From Desmodus rotundus (lineage: Eukaryota; Chordata; Mammalia; Chiroptera; Phyllostomidae): a DNA stretch of 64,000 nt. Shown one piece after another: positions 1-12,340 of the stretch; positions within the stretch are counted from its first letter, which is position 1; every line of letters begins with the position of its first letter. The notes beneath the pieces are model-generated. The model searched no databases and was not told where the DNA came from. It was given only the letters and a program-made list of their open reading frames with translations. Both the position numbers and the translations under genes were made by a program. Location: positions 103,558,304 to 103,622,303 of the forward strand of contig NC_071393.1 of NCBI RefSeq assembly GCF_022682495.2. Direction: 5' to 3'.

Positions 1-1364
1 GAGGAACAGGAGGAGTTGCTCCCAAAAAAGAGATAAGATGGGGGGGGGTAAACATTTATTGAATAGCCAGCTAACATTTCACCCCATATTCCTTCTACCA
101 AATTCTGACAGAACTCATTTGAATTGCCCTCCTACTTTTGAGGTTGAAGAAATTTCTCAATTGTGTGCTCACTGTCTAGAGAAAGAAAGTAACAGTAGAA
201 ACGTAACATGAGATTGTGGAGCCACTGGGAGGCACTGGCCCATCTCCTCACCCAGCAGAGCCTTGAATGTGCGCAATGAGAAGTTTTAAGGACCAAGCTT
301 CTTTTCCCTCCGATCTTTTTTGGCTGGTCATAGCTCTGTTCTATGGCACAAGGTCTTGTTCTCCTCTGCAAGAAAAAACTCATGAATGTAACCAGACAGA
401 AGGACCTATGTGGATAGTGTTAACCTTTTGAATGAGATTCATCTTCAATAATCGTAAAGCTTGTGGAATGGTGACATGGAGTTTGAGGATGGTGAAGTCT
501 GAGCAAGGAGTGGTGGACACGGTGACGTGCCAGCCCACATCGTCATTCAGGGCTGAAGGACTGGTGCCTATCACTGCTGGGAGAGTGGCTGGCACACAGC
601 TCTTGGCCGACAACCCTCTCTGGGAATATCCTGGATGAACAGCTTCTTCACATCTGGCAACACATAGGTCCCGCCCCATCGCGGGGTAACTCTGGAGGAT
701 CATCCTAGCTCCAGGGCTCCCTGGAAGCCAATGGAGACTTTGAGGTTATACTACAGCCTAGCTGCTTCCTCTGCCCAGTCTTTCTCTTACCCCCACAGTT
801 CTTGATCCCAAGGGCACTCCCGATAAATACCCTGCACACTAATCTCCATTTCAGATTGGGCTTTCCAGGGAACCCCGTTTGTGACAGAATCTGATCAGAC
901 CGTCTTTGGAGAAGAAAACATGTGCTCTAGTTACCTCTCCACCCACCCACCCCCACGAATAAGTACATTTTTAAAGTATGTTTCAGAAGAAAAATTTGAG
1001 AGCCAGGGAAAAACCTAATGGCTAGCTCACCTCATTAGAAAAATGCCTTGCTTATGCCCGATCATTCTATTGCGCTGTGAGTTGCTCACACATAGAGCTG
1101 TCTCTCAGACAGCTTTGTTGCACCCCGGTGTTTACCAGAGACCATAAGTGCTCAGTACCAGGCTTAACAATGCCTGTCCTCTTCTCTCACCCTCCTTAAG
1201 TCCCAAATGCATTCATGTCTTATTCCAGCCACTTTCCTCACAAGTAAAGTATAAGCTAAGGCCATTTTGGGGCAAATCATATGAAAATCATTCACGCACG
1301 TCTTCAGTCACTGGACCCAGACCTTCTATGCCCTGGCTTAGAAACCTTGGAAGAGAGACTAGGT
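1..1364. other. Non-repetitive intergenic sequence, no gene seen
   Basis: No reading frame here resembles a known protein, and no splice-bounded exon or recognisable transposon end is visible. The longest open frames (about 107 codons) lack domain features and overlap in opposite directions, as expected by chance. A run of eight or more G residues lies near position 43. Confidence 0.5.
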
Positions 1365-1830
1365 GAAATGAGTTCAACGATGGCCCTAAAAACACATGCC
1401 CACATCCAAACCCCCAGAGCCTGCGAGCGTTAGCTTATTTGGAAAAAGGGTCTTTGCAGACATAATTAAGTTAAAGATCTTTATATGAGATCATCCTGGA
1501 TTACCACATCATACTTCGGGACTGAAGGGCTCTCAATTCAATGACAAGTGTCCTCATAAAAGAAAAAAGAAGAAAGACACAGAGAGACGATAGAGGAGGA
1601 GGCAGTGTAGCCACGGGGCACAGATAGGAGTGATAGAGCTGCGAGACGAGGCACGTCTGGGGCCACCAGAAGCTGGCAGAGGCAAGGGACAGAATTTTCC
1701 TTAGAGCCTTTGAAGGAGGTACTGCCCTTGATTTCAGACGTCAGACCCCGAGTTGTAAGGCAGTAAATTTCTATTGTTTTATGCCCCCACGTTAGTGGTA
1801 ATTTGTCCCAGCAGCCCTGGGAAACTAATG
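1365..1830 (+). mobile_element. Degraded LTR-like repeat (MaLR/ERVL type)
   Basis: The order of short blocks matches the general pattern of mammalian MaLR-type LTRs: a 'gcagacataattaagttaaa' block near 1455, a 'caatgacaagtgtcctcata' block near 1540, an 'accagaagctgg' block near 1665, and an AATAAA-like segment ('cagtaaatttctattgtttt') near 1760 followed by a closing 'aaactaatgcc'. No internal retroviral coding sequence is attached, so this would be a solo LTR. The subfamily assignment is from memory of the consensus pattern and is uncertain. Confidence 0.5.
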
Positions 1831-2235
1831 CCTTGGTTCTGGAAACTGGAAAATACATGGAGTGGCATCTGTCTATGCTGTCAGCATAAGAGCTCTATGT
1901 TGGGGCTTAGATTTCAACACCAAGGCCCAGACGCCAACCACCCTCCTTCCCCTGCTTTGCAGACGACCGTGGCAACATGTTCATAGGCAGTGTGTTGAGA
2001 GCACCCTGTGAATCTGCAGCGGTGGCTCCGGCACCGGGGGGGCAAGTCAGGGCCTGAAGAAAGGCCCGAGCACCAACACACCCCAGAGGAGGGAGCTAGA
2101 GCCGCATTTGGGTGACTTTCCCAACACTTAATAATCCAACTGCTCAACAAACAAGCAAACAAACAAAAAACCGCTCAAGAAAGGCAATGCTTTGCTTCGC
2201 AGGCCTTGTAGGTATAGAAAGCACTTTTTAGGAGT
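1831..2235. other. Intergenic, nothing recognised
   Basis: Moderately GC-rich unique-looking sequence with a short (CAAA)n-like stretch near 2148-2172. No gene or repeat end could be supported. Confidence 0.4.
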
Positions 2236-2239
2236 CATC

Positions 2240-2390
2240 GACTAGCCTTTATTCTAGATGGGAAAACTAAGGTGGCAATGGCTGGATGGCCTGTGGCCGT
2301 GGAACTAGCCGGAGCAGAGCCCGCAGTAGAATTCGGGAGCAGGAACTCTAGCCCAGCATTCTTCTACTGCACCAGACTAACGTGTATTCC
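2240..2390 (-). repeat. MIR SINE, minus orientation, degraded
   Basis: It contains the antisense MIR core order: 'gatgggaaaactaaggtggc' (the 'fraction of T/C then AAACTGAGG' block), then a cysteine/acceptor-like block ending in a 'cttctactgcaccag' tail. This is ancient mammalian sequence. Exact ends are uncertain. Confidence 0.5.
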
Positions 2391-2699
2391 TGGGACAGTT
2401 CTCTTTTTGGTCGTCTCAACATTTCTAAATTACTGAAGAGGCTTGCTTATCTATACATTTCAAGTGAGCTATTTAAAAGTGAAGTCTGAATCTTGATTTT
2501 TAAAATAGCTGTGTTTTGGACAGATATTTAGAATTCCAAACCAGTTTGCATCCTGGCGACACTCAGCTAGATGGAAACAGAAGCAAACAAACAAAAGGAA
2601 GGCTTAAGAACTGACCTCCCAGCTGCACGGGGAAATGGCTTTGAGACGGCTCGCCCCAGCTAGGAAGAGCCACGCTGAAGCAGCATGTCTCCACCCTAC

Positions 2700-2990
2700 A
2701 CATACATATTCAGGCGTTTTGTCAAAAAAAAAATAGCGGAGTGCTGGAGCATTTCAATTAACAAAGTGGGATGGTTTACCTGATAAAATGCTCCCTGTGT
2801 GAGTGTAATTACATATTTATACCCCACAGAGATTTTTTAATTTCTGTTTGGTTTGTTTGCCTTGAAAGTGTTTGTCACTGGGAGTGTTCTTGATGTGCAA
2901 TGTGAAAGCAGTGTTGGCCAACTGTGTGGCTTGTGTTCATTTTAGATGCATTACATTGTGAAGATGATGCTTTCCCCCCATCCACACGCG
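2700..2990. promoter_or_regulatory. Candidate conserved non-coding element
   Basis: This stretch is free of recognisable repeats and dense in homeobox-type and forkhead-type words: 'caattaac', 'taattacatatttat', 'tttttaatttctgtttgg'. It has the look of non-coding sequence retained under constraint, and it sits in what is probably the EXOC5-OTX2 gene desert. That is inference only; I have no alignment. Confidence 0.2.
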
Positions 2991-3339
2991 GTATTGATGC
3001 TTCCACAAGAAGACAATGCATCAAGGAAGAGGAAAAGCTTTAAAGGAATACTGTCAAGTACTTGTCTTCTGGTTCTCCCTGGTCGTTTTCTCTTTCTTTA
3101 CCCACGAGAGGCTACTAATTGAATCTGAAATACTTGAAAATATGTTTGTTCTCTTTCTTTGCAAGTTTGTTTGTTTCCCATAATTTTTAAAGCTCTTCTT
3201 ACACCTCCACCCTGTCAATAAGCAAAGAAAGCTACATAAATATGGCGGTGCTTTCTGTGGTCTTCCATCCCTCCCACCCATGGTGAGTACACAGACGTGC
3301 GGACATGGCTTGCCAAGTTGGGGTTGCTTTCGTTTCATC

Positions 3340-3610
3340 GTTAAAGCAGCAGAGGCCCTGCTATGTCCTGGGTACCATTGCTCGGCTTTGGGTCCACAGA
3401 GGTAAATCTTGGTCCCTGATCTTATGGAGCTGTGTGCTAGCAGAGTAGACCGGCGTGGAGAGAAGTACAGTGATGGCACCATGGAGGCAGAAATCTGTTC
3501 TGCCCAAGGCAGGCTTCATGGAGGAGGAGGTGACTTTGCAGGTGGCCTTTAAAGAGATCACCGCGCTGACATGAGAGCTCACCAATGGCTCAGGCCGGAG
3601 AGAAAGCCTT
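3340..3610 (-). repeat. L2-like LINE fragment, minus orientation
   Basis: The block 'ggtccctgatcttatggagct' resembles the reverse of the L2 3' end ('agctccatgagggcagggacc'). It is followed by 'gaggaggaggtgactttgcag', another block common in reverse L2 copies. Heavily diverged, ends approximate. Confidence 0.4.
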
Positions 3611-3639
3611 GAATAAGACCAATGTGGTCTCTGCATTAA

Positions 3640-5010
3640 ACATCTACATTTATTCTGCCTCCATATCCTATTTCCCCTAACACAAGTATCAAATATAAAA
3701 ACCCATCACCCTCCGCAGAAATAAAAGCCCACATTCTCTGCATTTGTGCTTCTTTTGAATTTTCACTGGCTCTAGATAAGATTTGTCCCACTGATCCAAC
3801 TTGTGGATGTGTTCAGTGATCCATCAGCAATTGTGAAGAGTCAGCGTATGGTCTCTCCTACAGGTATGCAGGCTATGACCGCATGTTAAATAGTAGTGTG
3901 TGAAGTTCAAATACTTGGGAAGTTTCCAGTATAAATCAATAAATAATCATCATAATAATAATTGCATATTTATTCACTAGGCCACCTGGAATACAGTCAT
4001 ATTATTCTACTCAGTATTCAGGGAAATGCAAAGATTTCATTTTCTCTCTCATTTTTTTTGGAAGGAAGCACACTGCTGAGACTATTAAAGAAAATGCAAA
4101 TCTCCTGGCTGTTTGGGAAGGCTCCAAAAGAGTGAAAGCGAGCAGTTGTTACCAGCAGCGTTTGGATGAAAATGTGAAATCTTTGTCTTTAGTAATGTTT
4201 GTTTAACTGAGGAGAGTTTACACAGCTTGTGGAGAATTATCGTGGAAGAAATTACATCTTGCTTCTACCATCATCCATTTCTCCACCTGCCAATTGTCCC
4301 CATTTTCATCTGCTGGGGCATTAGTGATGCTTAAAATGGTCAGGAAGAAATACCAACACTTTCTGTTGAGATGGGGGAGAAAGCAATTAGCTCAAAATGA
4401 GGAATTTGCATCCCTCCTGCTACAGACACATTCGGAATAATTTTTATCTAAAATAAGTTGGTTGTTCACATTTATGTTCTGCTTTCTCCTCGCCCACTGC
4501 TAACGAACAGGACAAAAAAATATTTTATAGGTTTCCAAAACTACTGACCCTTTGGCAAGCACTGTCCCCTATAAATGCTCTGTAAATATTTGTTGAACCA
4601 ATTTTAAAAAGTGAATGCTTATATAAAATAGTGACCAGTTAGTGATTAATTGATTTATTTACATTCTTTTGGGGAAAAAACTCCAGCTGAAGCAGAGGTA
4701 AGGTAATGAATGTCTAGGTTTCTTTGTGACACTCTCCTCCTCCCTACATGCTTTCCTATCAGCCAGCCCTAGCACACGATGCCAGTGAATAACAGGTGAG
4801 CCGACGTGTACCAGAATGGTCGCTTTGCTCCCAGTTTCTAGAGACCAAGTCACGTTACCTCCATTAACACTTTCTACTTCTCATATTAGTGTAGAAACTA
4901 TAAATCCTAGAAAAGCCTGTCTACTTCTTATCCCATTGAGATGCTAATGTGGCCAACAGCAAAGGTGCAAAAATACCGCACCAGGCTGCCTTCGCTGTTA
5001 TGAGGCCCCT
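3640..5010. other. AT-rich intergenic sequence, nothing certain
   Basis: No gene or clear transposon. Around 3900-4450 the sequence is AT-rich with 'aataataattgcatatttat' and similar words that could belong to regulatory DNA, but nothing is diagnostic. Confidence 0.4.
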
Positions 5011-5012
5011 GG

Positions 5013-5135
5013 TGGTTCCTAAACCAGATCAGGGTTTCATATGCAGAAGCTCTTTAAAAATCTCATGCTTCCTGGGCTCGCCCTCAAAAAAAAAAAAATC
5101 TGATTGAATCTTGTTGAGACCTGAGGATCTAAATT
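5013..5135 (+). mobile_element. MER5-type hAT fragment
   Basis: It follows the MER5 block order, with 'ggtggttcctaaacc' followed by 'cagaagctctttaaaaatctc' and 'tctgattgaatc'. A run of A residues (about 5086-5097) interrupts it. It is a short non-autonomous DNA transposon remnant. Confidence 0.4.
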
Positions 5136-5139
5136 TTTT

Positions 5140-6390
5140 TTAAAAAGCCTTTCTTTCTTGGGATCAGTCATGTCCGGGATTTCTTCCCATTGCAACAGTG
5201 CCGTCCTGAAGAAGCATTCAAATACGTGTAATATTCAGATGGCAAACACGAATCCAGGAGATACGGGTGGGTTATAAAGAATATATTTGGTTTCCGGTGA
5301 AGCAGACACTGAGCTGACTTAGACACCGATGAGGAGATTCTAGGTTTCACTCACTTTATGTTGATTGCTCTGCGATGGCCTGGAAAACAACCGGGTTGTT
5401 TTGAAATAAGCACCTCTCTACTCAATCAAGGTCAAACCTTTTACTTGATGTACTTAACTAACCATGTAAAATATTGCATCAGCAAGCCTACGAGGCACTT
5501 AGAGATATATGCACATTTGCATAATGTCCTCTGTAAGTTAGTCTTTGGTCCTTAAGGGTGTTTAGGATAACTGCGTGCAAGAATATATTTAATCCAATCT
5601 CATTTTAGCTTTTGCTCTTTTAAGATTTCAAAATTAATAAATCCTCCTGATACTCCAAATTACCGTGAGCTTTTATAAGCATAACTTTGTAACTTTAACC
5701 CATTTATGAACATACCCCACAGGCAAATGTACTAATGAATAAGAAATAACATTAGAAGTTTAAAAGATGGTCTCTTTATGAAGTAATGTAAGAAAATCCT
5801 GTTAGCTGGATCAAGTACAAAAGTGCGATTTCTTAAAAAATAGAAAATCCATCACAAAATTACATGTAATTACAATAACCAAAGGATAGAAAGTAAGAAT
5901 AGTTGAAGTACCATGCATTATTTAACTTCGTACATGTTATCACTTGCTTGCATATGGATGAAAGCAGGAAGAAAGAAACCCACAAACTCTCTGCCTGTGG
6001 CTGGAGAAATTGTGTTATTTTGTGCCTGACTTCCTGGTATGTGAATTCTTGACCAAAGCTATCAACACACCTGACAGGTAGACGGGGCTTCAAACTCTTT
6101 CAGTCATTACCCACCAGCCCCCTCTCTTCTTCCACGCCCCTCTCACTGCCGACCCCATTATAAGGTTACCTTACACAGTAAAGGCAGTGCTGGCGGCTCC
6201 CTCAGAGCCCAAAGAAAGGCTGAAATCAGCTAGATGAAGAATGAGACCTCTCCTGTGGCAGGGCAGCCAAGTTATGAGCCAGCATGTGATCACTATAGGC
6301 ATGCCTATGTGTGAATTTCCACCTTTCCAACTATTTTACAGTGACTTTATTTATAGCAAACATACCATGTTGCCCAAAGGCCTAGTCCAC
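5140..6390. other. Intergenic, nothing recognised
   Basis: Short open frames on both strands have no recognisable domain. No repeat end is clear enough to call. Confidence 0.4.
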
Positions 6391-6394
6391 TTAC

Positions 6395-6500
6395 ACCTAG
6401 TTTACGGATTAGAACACTGAGACACAGGGGAACAATCACTCCCCAATGTCACACAGCCAGTCCCCGCCTATGCAGAAAATGAAATCCAGATTCACTGACA
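6395..6500 (-). repeat. MIR fragment, minus orientation
   Basis: The blocks 'tagtttacggattagaacac', 'tgagacacaggg', 'atgtcacacagccag' reproduce the antisense MIR core and its 'ACACAGC' segment. Confidence 0.5.
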
Positions 6501-6734
6501 TTCCAATCCGCTGCAGTTCCCTAGAGGGACATCCAGAAAGAGGGTTCAGTGCTGCCCGACACAATTTGAAGGAAGACTGAAGAACGAGAAAGGACATTAC
6601 TAGATATGCACTAACACAGAACAAGAGTCCATCATACGGACCATCAGAGCCTTCGTGATAGAAATTATCAAATAGATTAATAATAAAATGGTTATTGGTA
6701 TACTTCGTGTTTTTATTGCTAATAAGTAACATGT

Positions 6735-6850
6735 ATTGGCCAATACAGTTCTAACTTAGCACTTCAAATGTCTTGACCTTTTTAATCCTCACCATAACTC
6801 TTTGAAATACATAATATTACTATTCTCATTAGTTAAGATATTATATTCAC
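6735..6850 (-). repeat. MIR-like fragment, minus orientation
   Basis: Blocks 'tttttaatcctcaccataac' and 'taatattactattctcatt' match the antisense MIR interior. Strongly diverged. Confidence 0.4.
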
Positions 6851-7039
6851 ATATTATACATTATAGCCAGCTTTTAAAGAATGAGGTATTCTGATGTCCT
6901 GGATGGAAAGATGGCCATGATAATTGTTATCCCAATAAAGCAAATCATAAAAGAACATTTTTAAGGTGATTACCTTGTTTGCTTTTAACGAAAGATGTAT
7001 ACAAAAATATTTGTAAGCGTTTGTAGATAAACAAACAGG

Positions 7040-7135
7040 TCTGAAACAACAAAATAAATTCTCCTGGGGAATGAGGGTAGAGGTGATGGGAGATAGTTTC
7101 ACATTTTACTTTATGCACTTCTAAATTTTTATTTA
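7040..7135 (+). mobile_element. L1 3' UTR fragment
   Basis: The segment 'ggtgatgggagatagtttca' followed by 'cattttactttatgcacttc' and an A/T-rich end resembles the 3' terminus of old mammalian L1 (L1M/L1P type). It has no coding part. Confidence 0.4.
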
Positions 7136-7145
7136 AAAATAAACA

Positions 7146-7189
7146 TTTACTCTTGTAATTAAAATAATTACTCTTGTAATTAAAATCTA
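7146..7189. repeat. Two-copy 21-bp tandem repeat
   Basis: The unit 'ttactcttgtaattaaaat' occurs twice back to back with only a few bases of spacing difference, just downstream of the L1 3' fragment. Confidence 0.6.
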
Positions 7190-8425
7190 ATTATGGGTAA
7201 AAAGAATAAAGAAGAATAAAATTGCCATACTTTTATATAACTAATACTTAGGAAGACAAAATACAAGCCAGCTGGAAAATATCCACCGCCCACCTAACAG
7301 AAGTTGATGGGTATGAGCGAAAAGATGCCTGGTGTTATCTTAGCCAAGATCATACGGATTTAAAAAGTGGGGTGCATGTGAGAAAACTCACTCAGAGAAA
7401 AATGAGAACTGCAAGTTTTGGTGGTACAAGGAGAACAGATTGGTGAAACAAAAGTTAGTTGAAGAAACAAAAGAAATCAATTAGATACCTCATCTATTGC
7501 TACCTCATCTACCGCATAGACATCTGGTAAGATACGAGAGGTCTATTTACCTCTGGGAGTTGATCCAGTAAGCAGGAGGTAACTACCATAAATTCAAAGA
7601 CAAAGAAGTTACATGGTAGGTCACAGAACATTAGACAAATATATATTATAGATGATTCAGATGGCCTGGCAGGAGAAGAACCCAAAAGTGGTTAGAGCTA
7701 TTTCAATATCAAGGGGTAAGATAACTAGAACTAGAAGTTAGAAACAGAGAGGAATAGTCATATCAGGACAGTGCCACTCTTAGAAAGCAAGAGGACCAGG
7801 ATCCCAAGCTTTCGAGAGCCCCACATATCACAAAATTAAAAATAAATAAATAAATGTAGTAAAGAGCCATGGACACGTCTTTCTGGATCCGATGTTCTAC
7901 ACTAATGAAGCGCAACCCATAACTCTAAACAGCCACTGTGCTGACAACACCTCTTAGGGCCCAGTGAAAGGCCTTTACATCTTCTTTGCCCTCAGCCCTT
8001 AAAACAAAACGCAGTGGTGTTCAGGCACCTGTGTCCAGTACCATGAAGGCTGTCAGTTGTGCTACTGCCTCCACTGGGAGCAGACTCTGCTTTGGCGTAC
8101 AGGAGGTCTTGAGCAGCTGGAGTGCTTAAGTTCAAGAACAGACAATGGGGGAGGTGGAGGAGGTTGAAGAGGATAAAGGGGGTCAAATAATTTGAGTGGT
8201 GAGCGCACAATGCAATATACAGATACTGTATTATATTACAGTATTGTACTCATTAACCAATGTCAGCCCCAAAAATGTAATTTAAAAAAAAATGTATAGA
8301 TAGGTTAATAAGCAAATACAGTAAAATAGTAATAATTAAAAAACCTAAAAAGGGACAAACAACAACTTATAAAAGCCTCCCTCTTAGCATAAATGCAATA
8401 GATTCTTGCACTAAAAATATATGTC
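7190..8425. other. Intergenic, nothing recognised
   Basis: AT-rich to moderate GC sequence. No open frame with a recognisable domain and no clear transposon terminus. Confidence 0.4.
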
Positions 8426-8426
8426 T

Positions 8427-8637
8427 GCCCTGACTGGTGTAGCTCAGTGGATTGAATGCCAGCCTGTGAACCAAAGGGTTACCGGTTCAATTCCCAGTCA
8501 GGGAACATACTTGGATTATGGGCCAGGTCCCCAGTAGGGGGCATGTGAGAGGCAACCACACATTGATGTTTCTCTCCTCTTTCTCCTTCCCTTCCCTTCT
8601 CTCTAAAAATAAATAAATAAAATATTTTTTAAAAATA
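8427..8637 (+). repeat. VES-type tRNA-derived SINE
   Basis: It starts 'gccctgactggtgtagctca', carries the RNA polymerase III A-box-like 'tggtgtagctcagtgg' and B-box-like 'ggttaccggttcaattccc', then the SINE body ('ggcatgtgagaggcaaccac', 'tctctcc' pyrimidine tract), and ends in 'aataaataaataaaat' followed by A/T. This is the bat VES SINE layout, a main reason for assigning the window to a bat. Confidence 0.9.
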
Positions 8638-8639
8638 CA

Positions 8640-10018
8640 TTTCCTAGTAATGTTGAGCATCCATTGTCTCATTTCTCTTTGTGCTCCAGTTTGTGGTTTC
8701 AGAGTCCTCATAAATTACTCTATATTTTAAAACAATTGCACATGGAAACTGAGAATACATTGCAATATGAAACAATTCATTTACTCTTAAATTTGAGGAT
8801 CTAGATATATGTATGTAATAATAATGATTTTTTACTATTGCTAATAGTTTCATTTTGGCAGTAGTTAATAAAACTGAATTTATTTTTATAAAATTAAATT
8901 AAAAGGTTAGCTTTATCTAAATGATTTTGTTTTTAAAAATTGAAATCCATTATTTGTATTTTACCTTTTAAATGTATAGCTAAATTTAATATTTTAGAAG
9001 AAAATAACTTTTTAAAAAACACATTGAAAAATAATTAATTTTTCAAATTAATGTTAATTTTTTAATGTTTACATTTTTGCTGAAAACATATTTGAATTTT
9101 GTACACTGGAATACAATTACATTTTATCTTTTAGGCCTTTAGATCATCCTTGTTAATTATAGAATACAAAGTATTTTAAAATTTTGATTATAACAACATA
9201 ATTGATGACTTTGCTCAAAAGACAAATTTTATTAAATACATACATAATAATTTATGAAATATGTACGCCTTTTTTTAACACTCATCTAAACATTGTCAGC
9301 CCATTAACAACACACCCAGACATGTGCAATTATAGTAATTAAAGTCAGTTGTCTTTGACATTTTGCCAACTTTCAGTCACATATAAACCATACCTTTTTT
9401 CATATTATTCTCTTGTGTCATCATGATGGTATTATTTGTCCAGGCAAAAGGGAATATATTTATTCCACAGTTTGTGCGCTCAACTTTTTTTAGAACTTTT
9501 AAGTATTTAGACCCAGCATATGCGGGCCACTATTATTTTACGCTTGCCCTAGGTCCTTCCAGTGATAGGGGCATTTCTGGATTCCAGAAATATGGGAAGA
9601 AATATATGGGAAGCAAAGGAAATGGAGATGTTAAAGGTAAAAAAGATTGAGAATCTGTGGTCCCACTGACAAGAAAAGGGAAGTGGATTGGGCAACTTCA
9701 ATCCATCTGTCATTTCGTAAAGCCTGGTGAGGATGAGTATTTGCAACCAGTCGTAAACCTGAAGCCGCACACTGAGGAACTACAAATTCAGAATCAGTAC
9801 CATCCATCAGGAGTCAGAGGAGGATGACCTCGGCATCGTCCCCTCCAGGGCTGTACAGCAATGGCTGGAGTGGACGCTGTTGGATGGGACCATATTTACG
9901 TATTTCCACTACAGACAATTCCAGTGTGGTTCTTTAACTGAGACTTCAGAAACATGGGCCTTATTTCAGAATTTCTGTATCATGCCATGGGGTTGCTAGA
10001 AGCAAATTTCATTAAATA
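8640..10018. other. AT-rich intergenic sequence
   Basis: Between about 8640 and 9300 the sequence is very AT-rich and low in complexity. A 75-codon frame near 9423-9650 has no recognisable features. Nothing else supported. Confidence 0.4.
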
Positions 10019-10587
10019 TGAGCGGGGACCCCAAAACCCCACAAAATTTATTTATAAAAAATGGTGTGTTTATTCTTACACATTTAAACTTCAGTCACCT
10101 TCAAAGTACTCTCCATTTGATGCAATACACCTATCAAGATGTTTTTTCCACTGTTCAACACAGTTTTTGATGCCTTTTAGTGCTCCTGCTATTTTTTGTT
10201 TTGCTTCTTCCACATCAGCACAACATTTCCCTTTGAGGATTTTTTTCATCTGGGAAAACAAACAAAAAAATGTTGCTCAGGGTGAGATCAGGTTGGATAA
10301 GGAGGGTGGGGCACAGGGGTCATTCCATTTTTCGCCATAAACTGCTGAACACTCAGCACAGTGTGGGCAGGTGCACTCGTAAATCACCCATCATGAAATG
10401 GGCAGATGCATTGAAAGAGTCTTTAAAAAACAATTCACTGAAGCCACATGCAGCCTCTCACAACAATGCCAGCTGGTACACTGATACAGATGGGTTCCTA
10501 GAACACTCACCTAGTGGGGGAAGCCTGTACTACAAGGGGCCTGCCTTCCAGAAGATCATTAATTCTGGCTTTTTTGGGTCCCCCCCA
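10019..10587 (-). mobile_element. Mariner element, internally deleted
   Basis: A TA dinucleotide (10017-10018 and 10588-10589) flanks imperfect terminal inverted repeats that begin tgagcggggacccc on the left and, reverse-complemented, tgggggggaccc on the right. Read on the minus strand, the left half encodes a mariner transposase C-terminus: residues 'MKKILKGKCCADVEEAKQKI' and the family-typical ending 'IASNGEYFEGD' before a stop near 10090. The region upstream (10290-10340) is a decayed 'F(L)AKNGM...PPYSPDL' segment. At 569 bp, against about 1.3 kb for a full mariner, it lacks the N-terminal and central transposase and cannot be autonomous. Confidence 0.85.
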
Positions 10588-11300
10588 TAAAGTCTCTAAA
10601 TCGTTTCTATTATTGTTCCCTGAAAATCACTTTCTTTGTTCTTAAGTAGCCTATGAATAGGGAGCCCTGTCTGACGTTATGTGGGCTCAGGTGACCTCAG
10701 CCTCATGTTCCTTCTATTTTATATGGAGGCTACCTTTTTCTCTTAGGTTACCTGACACTTTCAAGAAAGGGACCAACCTCTGTCTGCTTGCCCTCAGGTC
10801 TATCCATGGCTTGACTGGTTACTTTTTCTTTCTAATCACATTCACCACCCAGGGGGTCACAGCCAATGGCTGTGGTGGCTGCACATGGACCATTGTCATG
10901 CCCTCAGTCCTGCCGGTCTGATTGATCCTACTGTCCTTAGGCTTTGTCCTGCACAGGTGTGCCTGGATATGGTCCCCACAGGTAGAAGAGGGCCTCAGCA
11001 AAGAACCATGAGGAAGACTACCCCCTTCAGAACAGATAACTTAGCTTCTCCTTTCCTTCAGATCTCTCTGTCACAACTACCACCACCCAAGCCTTCAGGA
11101 ACCTTCCAGGACCAAAGCAATGCTTGCTGCAACTCTGACCCACACAGGGCAGTCTTTCAATACTTTTTAATCCTTTAACAGACTGTCCTTTTCCTTAAAT
11201 AAGGTTGAGATGTAGTATCCCTAACCTCTACTCACATTCAGTTTATGTTGTTTTTTAAATGCAGTTCAAAACAATTTGGAGGGAAGAAAAAAAGTGATAT
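10588..11300. other. Intergenic, unassigned
   Basis: Unique-looking sequence with overlapping chance frames of up to 97 codons and no recognised domain. It might be part of an unrecognised repeat; I could not place it. Confidence 0.4.
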
Positions 11301-11971
11301 ATGAAGCCTGTCCAGAAAGTACCCAGCCATGTAATGTAGAAAAATAGAGACATTTACTGAAAAAGATACAAGAAACATTGTACATAGGATGACTCCTCAG
11401 TCCCCTTCAAAGTAAGTACCTTGGGACCTCACACAGTTCCAGTCACCATCAGCAGCCCCATCATATTTTCCTGAATCACATCGACAGTCTGAAATCTCTT
11501 CCCTGTCAAGGATGATTTTAGTTTGGGGAAAAGCCGGAAGTCACAGGGCACCAAATCTGGGCTGTAGGGGAGCTGAGTCACCTGGGTGATTTGGTGTTTT
11601 GCCAAACTCTGCACGAGCGAGGCATGATGCATGAGATGGTGCGTTGTCGTGATGAAGCTGCCAAGCACCAGTTGTCCATAGCTGCAGCCTTCTCAATCAT
11701 CCAAATAGTTTTCGCGGAAGAATGTTCAAGCTTAACACAAAATTTGATGCAGACTCGTTGCTCTACTCGCTCAGTCATTTTAAATGTGATGACCACACAG
11801 TACACATACTCACTCAACTGTGTCTGCTCACCCCACTGACTAGAACAGTGAAGTCATCGTTCACGCATGTGCATTCCAGTTCACTCTCCTTGGCTGCCAG
11901 GTTACATTGGTGTCATGTTAACGATTCTCGTTATATTAACAATGGCTGGACTTTTTACAGACAGGCCTTGT
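11301..11971 (-). mobile_element. Mariner deletion derivative, copy 1
   Basis: Terminal inverted repeats are present: left 'gcctgtccagaaagtaccca', right (reverse-complemented) beginning 'acaaggcctgtctgtaaaaa'. On the minus strand the N-terminal transposase motif 'CIKFCVKL' (about 11750-11780) is joined to the 'HHDNAPSH' catalytic segment (about 11640-11665) and then 'LPYSPDLVPCDFRLFPKLKS' (about 11500-11560). The middle of the transposase is missing and there are frameshifts, so the protein is dead. A second copy at 42677-43328 has the same internal junction, in opposite orientation. Confidence 0.85.
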
Positions 11972-12340
11972 GCAACATCAAAGTATTCCCATATTCAAGA
12001 AAACCCTATTTCTGGGATAAAGCATATCATTAACAAGAGTATTCCCAGTCTCCACCCAAACTCTCCCCCACACACGCACATTTTTTCCCCTCACAGCTAA
12101 AAGAATGTGGGCCACTTCTCCCCACTCTCTTATCCTCTAAGTGTATTCTAGTCTTTGCCAAACTAGTCTGGGCTCTTTGCAAGATGGAATTTGAGAAGTA
12201 AGTACATAGAAAAAGGAACCCAAAGAAAGAGGAAAATGGTAAAGGATCTTGCTAGTTGTATGACTCCCATTGCTTTCCTTTGTTGTAAAAAATCTAGGTG
12301 ATGGGTAAAGCTAAAAGAAAATTTTTTTATAAAGAAGCAT
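11972..12340. other. Intergenic, nothing recognised
   Basis: A/C-rich unique sequence between a mariner and an L1 5' end. No gene or repeat called. Confidence 0.4.

Noticed and set aside
3054..3636. Two overlapping minus-strand frames of 142 and 91 codons
   Set aside because: Different frames of the same strand, partly over an L2-like fragment; no recognisable protein.
8427..8500. Possible tRNA gene (A- and B-box-like sequence)
   Set aside because: It is the tRNA-derived head of a VES SINE; it lacks a full cloverleaf and the same sequence recurs at other SINE copies in the window.
9954..10590. Plus-strand frames of 128 and 106 codons
   Set aside because: Antisense to the mariner transposase relic at 10019-10587; shadows of that element.
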